A DNA stretch of 64,000 nt, from positions 13,363,670-13,427,669 of the forward strand of contig CM069594.1 in the NCBI GenBank assembly GCA_035771175.1, in the 5' to 3' direction. The DNA is from Paratinospora sagittata. Its lineage: Eukaryota; Streptophyta; Magnoliopsida; Ranunculales; Menispermaceae. Below are positions 37,396-46,766 of this stretch, piece after piece; within the stretch, counting starts at the first letter, position 1, and every line of letters begins with the position of its first letter. Made by a program: the position numbers and the translations under genes. The notes below the pieces were generated by a model. It did no database searches. It saw only the letters and a list, made by a program, of their open reading frames with translations, and had not been told where the DNA came from.

Positions 37396-37978
37396 CACTA
37401 CAAGAGAGTGGATATTTGGCGACGAACTGGATTTTGTGGCCAATGCATGGATTTAGCGATGAAAAGTATTGTCAAGTAATAAGTGACAAATCTTTACCTA
37501 TAAACGCAAATTTTGTTACTAAACAATTATCTATTGTGACATATAACTAAGCGACGAACTGGATTTCGTAGCCAATGCATAGATTTAGAGACAAGTTTTT
37601 TTTTTAAGTAATAAGCGATAAGTTTTCACCTACGAACACATATTTTGTCGCTAAACATCCATATTTTGCGATAAACAACTTAGTGATGAACTGGATTTCA
37701 TAGCTAATGCATAGATTTAGCTATGAAAAAAATTTCCAAGTAATAAGTGACAAGTTTTCACCTACGAATGCATATTTTGTCATTAAACATCCATCTTTTG
37801 CGACAAACAACTTAGTGACAAACTCAATTTTGTAGCCATTGCATAGATTTAGCTACGAAAAGTTTTGTCAAGTAATAAGTGACAAATCTTCACCTACGAA
37901 CTCAAATCTTGTCGCTAAACAACCATGTTTCGCAATGAACAATTTAGCGACTAACTCGATTTGGTAGCCAATGCATAG
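37396..37978 (+). mobile_element. CACTA transposon terminus with subterminal tandem repeats
   Basis: CACTACAAGA at 37396 is the conserved CACTA terminal inverted repeat start. It is followed from 37415 by about 4.25 copies of a ~132-bp unit (starts near 37415, 37551, 37683, 37814, 37946) built on GCGACGAACTGGATTT, CAATGCATAGATTTAG and TTGTCGCTAAAC. The repeats stop abruptly at 37978 and no opposite terminus or transposase follows, so this is a fragment. Confidence 0.78.
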
Positions 37979-38703
37979 AAGGATTAAAGATGATTTTGGG
38001 GATTTATAAAAGGTAGCTTGTTCTTCAAGAAACTAGTGGGATTTTGACTTGATATTAATATCTTAGTTCTCTCTTATGTTTCTCTTTGGAGATTTTATCT
38101 TTTTAGATGAAATCATGGTAAGGGAACTTGATTTCATGACTAATGGGTGTTGGGGTTAGATTTTATGGAATTGGATTCTTGGCCATCTACAAGGGTTTTG
38201 GGAGACAAAACCGTTGAGATATGTTAAATGAATGGAGGCCAAGAATCCTTTAATGACCTTGGGTGTGTGAAAGCACATAAATCCCAAGCAATATATGTGG
38301 GAAATCATGGATGAAACCCAAATACCCTTTGTTTCTATAAATGGGTATGAGAATCATTGTTAAAGTCTAACAAGGAATGATTTCTAGTAAAAGGAGTTAT
38401 AAATGGTTAAAGTGGCTTAAGAATGGTAAGGGTGATTATTGAGTATGGGGAAACACACATAACCCAAATGAATCAAGGCCTATGTCCACGACTTGGCCTT
38501 CCCGATCAAGATTTTTCCAAAATCTGTCACTAAGGATTCTACTTCAAGGGTGAGGATCAAATCGGTTACAAGTTCACTTCACAGGTGATATGGTAAGGGT
38601 GATTGTTGTTAAGGAGCAATAGAAGAATGAGAAGTGGATACATGAAAAAATTATCTCAATTTATCTGTGAGGGTATAAAAATGTCAAGTATGTGAAAAAA
38701 TTA
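37979..38703. other. No gene recognised
   Basis: Unique-looking, moderately AT-rich DNA between the CACTA fragment and the next LTR. No open frame above 60 codons with recognisable content and no repeat ends were found. Confidence 0.5.
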
Positions 38704-39996
38704 TGTCGCGACCCTTCTCCGGGTGACGTCACGACCGACACAGTACCCCAGATAATGTCACAACACGACAAACATGAGGCATTGATAAGCCTCTACACGG
38801 AAGGTACCTAATAAACTCAATACACAACCTGTATATAATCAATATAATTGAACCAAAAAATAAATATTACATCATCATCCAAATATATGATGACTTCTAT
38901 CCAAAGTAATCATCACCAGGTTCAAAATCCTCAAATAACAACATGGAACTCAAAATAATAGTCCATCATTCATCTGTTTATTATATACAGTCCAAACAAA
39001 ACCATAACTATCTATGTTTTATATACATAAGTACATGTGTGATAGTTATATACAGTTTCAAAGAACAAAACAACTGAAACTAGACCCAAGTATCCCCAAA
39101 AATATATAAACAAAAACCTACGTTCAAAAATAATAAGAGGAAGGCCACTCAGACTTTAAGCCTTGCCTTTTCCTTTTTGATTTGAACCTGAGAAAAGTAG
39201 GGAAAAAATGGGGTGAGTTCAACTAGCTCAATGAATATCTTTCACAATAATCTCCACATATGCATTTATATAAAACATGTATGATATTGGAAATGTCATT
39301 CATAAACCAAATGCATCAAGGAAAAATCATAATATACATGATTCCAAACTAAACATATGATTTATGCATCATTTCTATAAGAATCAAATATGCAGACACT
39401 TTACCAAGAGAACATGACAGAATAACACGTGCCTTTACTTCCCCCATTGGCCAAAAGGTTCAGATCGACGCATTATCCTTCACTAATCCTCTTAATCCTC
39501 CCACCCTTCCATTCTTTAGTGCTTCAAAAAGTCCTTTCCATGGAGTACCAATCCAAGCACTCCGACAAAACATTTTTCCGAAGAACAAGTAGAAAGACAA
39601 ACAATGTCAAAGTATTTAATCCAAAATACACAAGGCAATACCAATGCATAAATTCCATGTTCATGTTCTTAAAACACAATGCACAATATATAATAAGATG
39701 CATACCATTCAACAATGCTATAAATGAAGAAATAAGATGAGAAATACTCGCAATAGCCAATCAACTCACATAAGCCTGAAATGAATCATATACATACATC
39801 AATTGATCAATTTCAAGTTAATTATGTCTAAATACATAATTACTAACTCAAATCACATCTAATCCACACCAATTTGGATTAGAAACACCTACCACAATAC
39901 AAATGATCAATTCCAATCCAATTGCCTCAAAAGCCCCAAATTGGATAATCTCTACATGGTCAAATTGATCTAAACACCATGCTACACCATGAAAGT
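38704..39996 (-). mobile_element. Truncated Tekay-like LTR
   Basis: TGTCGCGACCCTTCTCC at 38704 and GGTGACGTCACGACCGACAC at 38722 are the terminal motifs of the same LTR class as 18315, 25334 and 34639. The GGTGTTACA end is missing: the sequence is replaced by an Athila-type LTR at 39997. A small open frame at 39429-39740 has no similarity I recognise. Confidence 0.75.
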
Positions 39997-41146
39997 TGAT
40001 AGTTGCATATTTAGATAAGTTTTAGAGCATGTTTTAGATGTATTTTAGGACATTTCATGCATTAGTTTTATGTGGTTGTGTTAGTTTTAATATATTTATT
40101 AGTTTAGGAATTAATTGGGTTTTTATGTGGTGAGATGATGAGTGGACTGAGCACCGCGGCGCCGTAATTTGCTATCGGAGTGCCACGACGCTGAAGGGTT
40201 TCCCTTTTTGTTACGTTTGGACGACTTGCTTTTAAAAAGGACTTTCTAATGAATTTATCGGGGGACTTGGGAGGAGATAATATATTAAAAAGTTAGGGTT
40301 TTTCGAGGAGAACGGACGGGAGAAGAGAACAAGGCGGCTAGGTGGAAGGAAGGCAAAGATTCGAAAGAAGATTCAAGTTCCAGATTGTCTAGTTTGCTAT
40401 TCATGTTTACTTTTGAAGTTTTCTCCACATCTTGTGTTATTTTCATTCAAGCTATGAATTAATCTATAGTTCTAGAAAGGAGATGGATCCTAACTTGAAG
40501 ATTATGGTTTAATTTTAGATTTATTTTATTATCAATGAAATGTCTATAGTTTATTCATGATTTCATATGCTTAATGCTTTCGGTTTCTTGATCACAAATC
40601 GAATCAGTTTAGACTTGGAAGGCGGCACTCGAGAGAGAGTTTTCTAGGTTGGAAATAGGGGATTATGAGATAAAGATGTTGCAGAATCGAGAGGTTTACA
40701 AAGTTTCATGAAGTTGTAGGACAATCACGGAGTTGAATGGGTTGTTAGGAATTAGGATTTTATCGAGAGATCATATCCTGTTTTTAATGATACGTTCTAA
40801 TTCGGCATTCGAGAGAGAGAATTAGAGACGTGAGGATTTTGACTTATAGACTAGGAAATTGATTTGATATTAAGCATGTCTAGGTTACATAATTGAAAGT
40901 TAGGTGAAGTTGATTCTCTAGATTTTCATATATATATTGATGTATCTCCATAGTTATTCGTTTGATTAGAATTATTTGTTATTTAAATACTTAAATCTCT
41001 ATAATTTGATCACTAGATAAAATTAGAAATTAGTGAAAACGGTAGTTGGTGAGGTGTGCAATTCCAGATGACGGCAACCCGATCTTCATTGTTTTTACTA
41101 TTATCTGTCACTGCACACTGCAGTTTTCAGTGAACAAAAGTCATCA
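39997..41146 (+). mobile_element. Athila-family LTR, solo or truncated
   Basis: Starts TGATAGTTGCATATTTAGAT like the Athila LTRs at 5539 and 16905 and follows them in order: the GCGGCGCCG phrase at 40155, GGGTTTTTCGAGG at 40307 and GGCGGCACTCGAGAGA at 40621. It ends near AGTCATCA (41146), followed by AATTGGCTCC. It is about 250 bp shorter and clearly more diverged. A clean target duplication is not visible. Confidence 0.75.
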
Positions 41147-41829
41147 AATTGGCTCCTACTTTAATAAAGTATGTCATAAACATCAACATAGTTCACATGC
41201 ACATCTCGCGCTCTCAGACGAAAAGCTTTGGTTCTTTATAAGGTTAGTAATAATTATTCTCGTTCCTTTTGTTTTTTGTTTTCTTCGTTCCAAAATGTAA
41301 TTCCTTGATGATAGATAGTCTTCTTGAGCTTAAGAAGAGAAATGCATGAGTCTATTAATTTCAACTTTTTACAAGTAGTAATTCTCTTGACCAGTGCTAA
41401 AGTAACTTTATAATATGTTGATTGCGAGAATCTAGATCAACTGTATGGAGCTTCAATATAAGATTTATATCTTATTTTGTATAATCATGCTTATCTAATA
41501 TCGTGAATGCTTATATAATATCATTAAAAAGAAGATCAGTTTGTTCAAAGATTTCTAAATAGTAGTAATATTTTCTAAAACCAGCTGCAGAAATGGTGGG
41601 AGTGAGAGATTGATAAATATACTTGAAATTTATTTCCTTGCTAATGTACATAGCATGCATGAGTCTTTTAGGTATTTTGAATCTTCAATTAGTTTTGCAA
41701 AATTGTCCCTTGGGTTGTATTTCACACGTTATGTTCACAAACAACTTTTAATGGGTTGGTTCGATCTTTTGCATAATTTCCATCTATTGTAATCAATGAT
41801 TCTGCCTTCATGTGGAGGTCTGACCTGCT
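41147..41829. other. Possible remnant of upstream exons of the SPL2-like gene; not resolved
   Basis: An open stretch near 41160-41240 ending SDEKLWFF before GTTAGT faintly recalls the DEEK-LPLGK region that precedes the last exons of SPL2, but the match is too short to rely on. The rest is AT-rich and non-coding. Confidence 0.3.
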
Positions 41830-42184
41830 TTTGTTGAAATTCATCTACAAAATAAAAATACTCTGGTGTTCACCAAGTGCAGGTCTTCCATGACCAAGGA
41901 TCAGATGGTAGCAGACCTTGCTAGTAGGAAAAATGTTCTGTTTTGGAGTGGCATTGTTCTTGGAGCAGTGTCTATTTAGGATATGCCATCACAACGTATT
42001 TCTGTGAACTTAATTATTTTACTGATTGCTTCTGTTAAGAAAAAATGTAATTAAGAAAATTGTTGCCGGGAGAATAAAGGAGGGAGTGATAGAAAAGTCA
42101 CATAATTGCAACTAAAGGTTGGTGTTACATGACTACTAGAATAATCAACAACTACTCTAGCGTTCCGTTATAACTTAGTTCTTA

Positions 42185-42586
42185 GGGCTGTTTGATAGGT
42201 GAAAAAATTGTTATTTTCTCTAGAAAATAGAAAAGTTGTGGTTGATTGCCAACATTTTTTTGAGAAAAAATTTCTCAACTCTCTTATTTTGTCACATATA
42301 GAGATGAGAAGATTTTAGCACTATAGATAATATTCATGTAGCCGACTTCATGTAGTCGAAAAAAATCTTAGTTGAGTTGAGTTTAGATAATATAATGTTC
42401 ATGTTTGTATTCAATGTAATTTCTTATTTTCATTCTATGTGCATCATATGAGTGCAAAAAACTATTTTCTCACACACAATCAAACAACCATGAGAAAATT
42501 CTTTAAAGAAATTTGCTCAAGAAATTATATCTTGAGAATTCATTTTGTTTTCTTGAGAATAATTTCTCAAGCTATCAAACAGGCCC
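42185..42586. mobile_element. Tourist-like (PIF/Harbinger) MITE
   Basis: 402 bp with terminal inverted repeats GGGCTGTTTGATAG and CTATCAAACAGGCCC flanked by the 3-bp duplication TTA (42182-42184, 42587-42589). Internal GAGAAAAT/ATTTTCTC stretches give a long secondary structure. No coding capacity. It sits in the intron of the SPL2-like pseudogene. Confidence 0.82.
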
Positions 42587-43322
42587 TTAGTGACCAAGTG
42601 GTTGGCAGGCTCCTGACAAGATTGGATAAGCTATGAACTCTTATCTCCTATGGTCAACATTAATCTTCTAGGAATATTCTGATATAATTTTTGAAACTTG
42701 GTTTGAAATTTGATTTAATTTTATTTCATTCCTTATTTGAAACAAATTTAATCTTGAATCCAATGAACTAGGGACTTCAGGAACTGGCGGAGATGGAAAG
42801 GCTGGTGGTTGCAGAGACTATTCCTTAAATCAAGAAATACTGTTGCCGCTGCTGCTATAGCTAATTTGTAATCCCCTGAAAATCCTAAAGAAATCTATAT
42901 GCTCATCATTAAACCCTTCTTCCCAATTCAATTCAAAATCTCTCATCTTCGATCCCTTTTTCCAAATATTTAAAAAAAAAACTCACGTACTCGCCTTCTT
43001 CGCCGCCTCCGACGGCATTGCCCTCGAAAACCTAGCCTCCAGATTCATGAAAAAGTCCAAACCGCCGAAGCTCGCGCGTTCTACGGGTTCCAAATCGCAA
43101 TCGAGAACATCCCTTGTTCTTCGGAGTCGCGATCTGTTTTCGCGCGCACATCCCTTGTTCTTCGGAGCTCACGATCTGTTTCCGCACGCACATCCCGGGC
43201 TCTCCTTCCTTATCAAGGAAACTAATCGCCATGACTCCTTACGCTCTCGCTTGCAATCTCGCCTGCAATCTCACTCTGCAACTTCGCTCCCGCCGTGACT
43301 CTCAACCCAATCGCTGAAACCC

Positions 43323-43452
43323 AATCGTCTCGAAACCAATCGCACAAAAACCCAACTCTCTCTCTCGAAACCAATCGCACAAAAACCCAACTCTCTCTCG
43401 AAACCCAATCGCACAAAAAACCCAACTCTCTCTCTCTCTCTCTCGAAACCCT
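43323..43452. repeat. Minisatellite: about four units of CGAAACC(C)AATCGCACAAAAA + CCCAACTCTCTCT
   Basis: Units of about 30-35 bp start near 43329, 43367, 43398 and 43443, with a (CT)n run at 43427-43445. A separate ~50-bp duplication (CTTGTTCTTCGGAG...GCACATCCC) lies at 43110-43197. Confidence 0.8.
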
Positions 43453-43854
43453 CTCGCTTCTCTCTTCTTTCTCCGCTCTCTTCTCTGTCTTTCTTTTCTC
43501 ACGAACCAGTAACTGAAGCGCGCGAAGGACAGCAAGAATCCGTAGCACTACCCACGGTGAGCAACCTCTCCTCTCCTTTTTTTTCTCTTTTCTCTTTCTC
43601 TTTCTCTTTCTCTTCGCACCATAGCTATCCCCTGTTTTCACTGCCATTAACGTAACAACAAGCAACCATTTCTCTTCCTCCTTCTCTCTCTTTCTTGATG
43701 AAGTGAGTGTTTACAAGAAATAAGGACGACTTCCCACCGGTGAACGTGGCCCAAAAGCCAAAAAGAAGATAGTGAAACAAAGCATGGCGATGCTCTGTTT
43801 CTCGGCTGCCATGGAAGCAGCAGAAGCAACAACACGGCTGCCTCCTTATACCTC

Positions 43855-43968
43855 TCCCCTTTCCTCTCTCTTTTTCTCTTCTCTCTTCTTTCTTTTCTCT
43901 CTTTTCTTTCTTTTCTCTCTTTTCTTTCTTTTTTTCTCTCTTTTCCCATCCTTTTCTCTCTGCTCGCT
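43855..43968. repeat. Homopyrimidine C/T tract
   Basis: About 110 bp of almost pure pyrimidine on the plus strand, TCTCTTTTCTTTCTT-type, within the solo LTR. A shorter tract lies at 43566-43616. Confidence 0.9.
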
Positions 43969-44851
43969 CTGTTCTCAGCGGCACATCGCCACCACCACCT
44001 CTCTGCAACTCACCACCATCAACGCCATCTCTTTGCACGCCTCCCTTCTTCTTTATTTCCCCTATTTCCTTTTGATTTTTAAACGTCCCAAAGCAGCACA
44101 CCTATTATAGATTATATTGTATATCACACCTTTTCAAAATTCTTCACACATCACCACACCTTATATATATACCACATATTGTATTATACCATGTTGTACC
44201 ATACACATCATTATATCATATCACAAGGCATTATAATATGTTATTATATATATATATGTACTTGTTTAAACATCCCACCACTATATATATGTATATATTT
44301 CTACACTCATAATCGTTCTTATGAGTATTTATATTAACAAACGTAATATACGTGTACAGGTTGAGTACTAGGCGTAACGAGGAATTTAAGTGATTTGGAA
44401 TTTAGCGATTCAGGTGGGGATGATTCTATGCCTTCATAATATTTTATTTTGATATATAGATGGGAATGTTAAATTAATTAGGTCTATAGTATTATTAGAT
44501 TGCTTATGCATGCCCATTGTACATGATTTTATATATGTCATGTTGTGATTGTTAGCCATGATGATATGTGTGTTAGCATAATTTTTGTTCTGATCAAATG
44601 ATAATTGGATGCATGCAATTCATGTGGTAATTGAATTCAGTTGTATATTATAATGCCTGATGATGAAATACATGATTTGAGAATATTGGCATAGTGAAGT
44701 TGATGCGATAATACTATTATATTTAGTATTGTGACATCTACCATGTGTAGTGGACTTTGAATATGTTTTATGAATGCACTTAATATCGTACTTATATCAT
44801 ACGTATGGCGTGACATCACTAAGGAACACGATTAAGATAAGAATCACACAT

Positions 44852-44963
44852 ATGTGGCAGTTATTCTAAGGAATATCGCCATTGATTATTATTGGACAAT
44901 TATTCTAAGGAATATCGCCAATGTTTATTATGGGGCAGTTATTCATGATGAATATTGCCAACG
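44852..44963. repeat. Three-copy ~42-bp tandem repeat in the solo LTR
   Basis: GGCAGTTATTCTAAGGAATATCGCCA-type units begin near 44857, 44894 and 44933; the third is diverged (TTCATGATGAATATTGCCA). Confidence 0.8.
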
Positions 44964-45899
44964 AGTTTTTAATTTTTGGGTAGTGCCACCCTGTGTTTGA
45001 TTTGCTAAAGGTACGTGATTTAGAACGTGATAAAATTCTCGACTCAAACAATCTAATGTTGCAACGATTATTGTGTGAAACTTGTTTGTAATGTTCTTGT
45101 GTATGTATCATGATAAAATGTTGTGAATTGTTTAGATGACCCACTGGGCTTTCAAGCTCACCCCTATTTTTCATATGGAGGTACTTAAGAGAATAAAATC
45201 GCGAGTTCGTGATGTAGTTCAGAGTAGTAGGGGTGGGTTAATTAATTTGTTTGTATTATAGAGATAGGACTGAATATTTTTATTTAATTTTTAAAAGTAT
45301 TATTATTTGAACAAATTGTATTGATAATCGAAATTCAATAAACATTATTACGTTTACTAAAGACCCTGTGATTTATTTCACGTATGAATGCCTTAGACTT
45401 GAATTCATTAATTCTATTTGATGAATATATTTAAATGTTGTGTCCATAATGGATAGACAAGGGCAAGTGCCATTGTATGAAGATGAAGATGGGTATGAAG
45501 AGGAAAGGGTATTCGTTTATCTTAACCAGTAAGTGGTTAAAAGAATATAAATTCATAGTGTTGCAAATTTTATTACCTATATAATGGTTATGGGTTAAGA
45601 TAGACGGATACGATTAACATTTCGATTTTCAGTGAGTTTTCTCGATAAAATTAAATAGTCATTATTTTACTTAAAATTTAAGTTTTGAAAATCGGGGTGT
45701 TACATAATTCTACTGAAGATCAAGCTGAGGAGAAATCAGGTGATGTTCCAGATTGTGAGGAGGAGAAGATATGCTTTTGCTCCTTGTGGGCATCAAGTCC
45801 GTTGCCATCATTGTGCCGTGTCAGTTGAACGGGACACTTCACCCCAATGCCCAGTTTGTAGGAAAACCATTAGGACTTATGTTATAATCTATGAATCTT

Positions 45900-46766
45900 G
45901 AATTAGTGGACTAATAATTTCTTTCATCTCACTTGATCATAATTCTCTATTTTCCCTTTTTTAGTTAGTTTTTGTTTGCAGTTGTAAATAGTAAACAATT
46001 TTGCCTTAGCAGTGTACTATAAATATAATAAGCAATTTTTGACATTTTGTACTTGATATCTCATCCAGTTTGTTGAGTATCCGTGATGTTGATGAATGTT
46101 GTTGGTCCCGTCTGATCAATATGTTTATCTTATCATACCAAGGCATGGAGAAGCGTCAATGGTGTTGTAGAAAATGAGAATGTTGTATTCATGCTCATGA
46201 TCAATAAAACCTTTTCTTTTCTTTTCATCAAATGGGGCGGTAAAAAAATATTTTGTAGGTCTTATTGAATAATTATGGCCAACGAGGGTGAGAGATCAAA
46301 TCTTGCTCCTGTCATTTTTACCCAATTAGAATTGAAAGATATCTTTTGTTAGTGGGCAATCTGTAATCACTGTAAGCCCTTTTTGAGACCTGTGACATGC
46401 CTTGATCCTGAACTGAGATAGCCTCCCTTCGTCTAAACTTTTTATTAACCAAAAAATATATATAAAGACTCCAAATTAAAACTTATTTATCAAGAAAATT
46501 ATATTTTTTCAAGAAAAATTAAAATTAGAGTTTCAAGAAAAAACCCTCCCCCCGCCCTCTAAAAAAAATGAATTAACTTAATTCAACTTAGTCAAAGTAA
46601 AACTTTTTCAGATCAACTATGAATATATTGAGTTTAAAACTTTAGAAAAAGATAATGCAATAATTTTGAAAAGGAACATTAAAAAAAAAAAAAAAAAAAA
46701 AAACAACAGAAAAGAAAAGAAATGCAACAGATGCCATTAATGGGATGCCTTGGATCATTGAAAACT
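45900..46766. other. 3' flank of the SPL2-like pseudogene; poly(A) run at 46681-46703
   Basis: AT-rich, no coding frame recognised. The 23-base A run is not accompanied by SINE or LINE sequence that I can identify. Confidence 0.5.

Larger units (their letters stand above)
42867..45704 (+). mobile_element. Solo LTR (TGTAATCCCC...GGGGTGTTACA) inserted in the SPL2-like exon
   Basis: 2838 bp with a perfect 5-bp duplication TAATT (42862-42866, 45705-45709). The ends are those of the Tekay-like LTR class. The 5' part is unusually pyrimidine-rich and carries several minisatellites. No internal retroelement genes are present. Short open frames rich in Arg/Lys/Glu on the minus strand come from the CT tracts and are not genes. 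Confidence 0.88.
41830..45899 (+). pseudogene. SPL2: SPL2-like (MUL1/SP1 family) RING E3 ubiquitin ligase, 3' end, split by a solo LTR
   Basis: Exon A (about 41850-41990) reads SSMTKDQMVADLASRK and VLFWSGIVLGAVSI, the start of the second membrane segment, then breaks by a small deletion: LGYAIT continues in another frame. Exon B (42781-42866, continuing at 45710) reads NWRRWKGWWLQRLF, a basic/aromatic juxtamembrane stretch, then NSTEDQAEEKSGDVPD. In the RING (45750-45899) the second half is present (APCGHQVRCHHC, CPVCRKTIR, final VIIYES and stop), but the first Cys-x2-Cys pair is lost with a deletion and frameshift near 45758-45775. SP1/SPL2 proteins are membrane-anchored E3 ligases of plastid and other organelle envelopes. 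The 2.8-kb LTR in exon B, frame breaks and missing zinc ligands make this a pseudogene. An AATAAA lies near 46205. Confidence 0.8.

Noticed and set aside
41046..41300. 84-codon plus-strand open frame as a gene
   Set aside because: It begins inside the Athila-type LTR and crosses its end; only the last few codons faintly resemble SPL2.
43222..44101. Arg/Lys/Glu-rich open frames on the minus strand
   Set aside because: Translation of the CT-rich tracts in the solo LTR; low complexity, no start context or family similarity.
46681..46703. Poly(A) run as a retroposon tail
   Set aside because: No SINE/LINE body, target duplication or processed gene found upstream.
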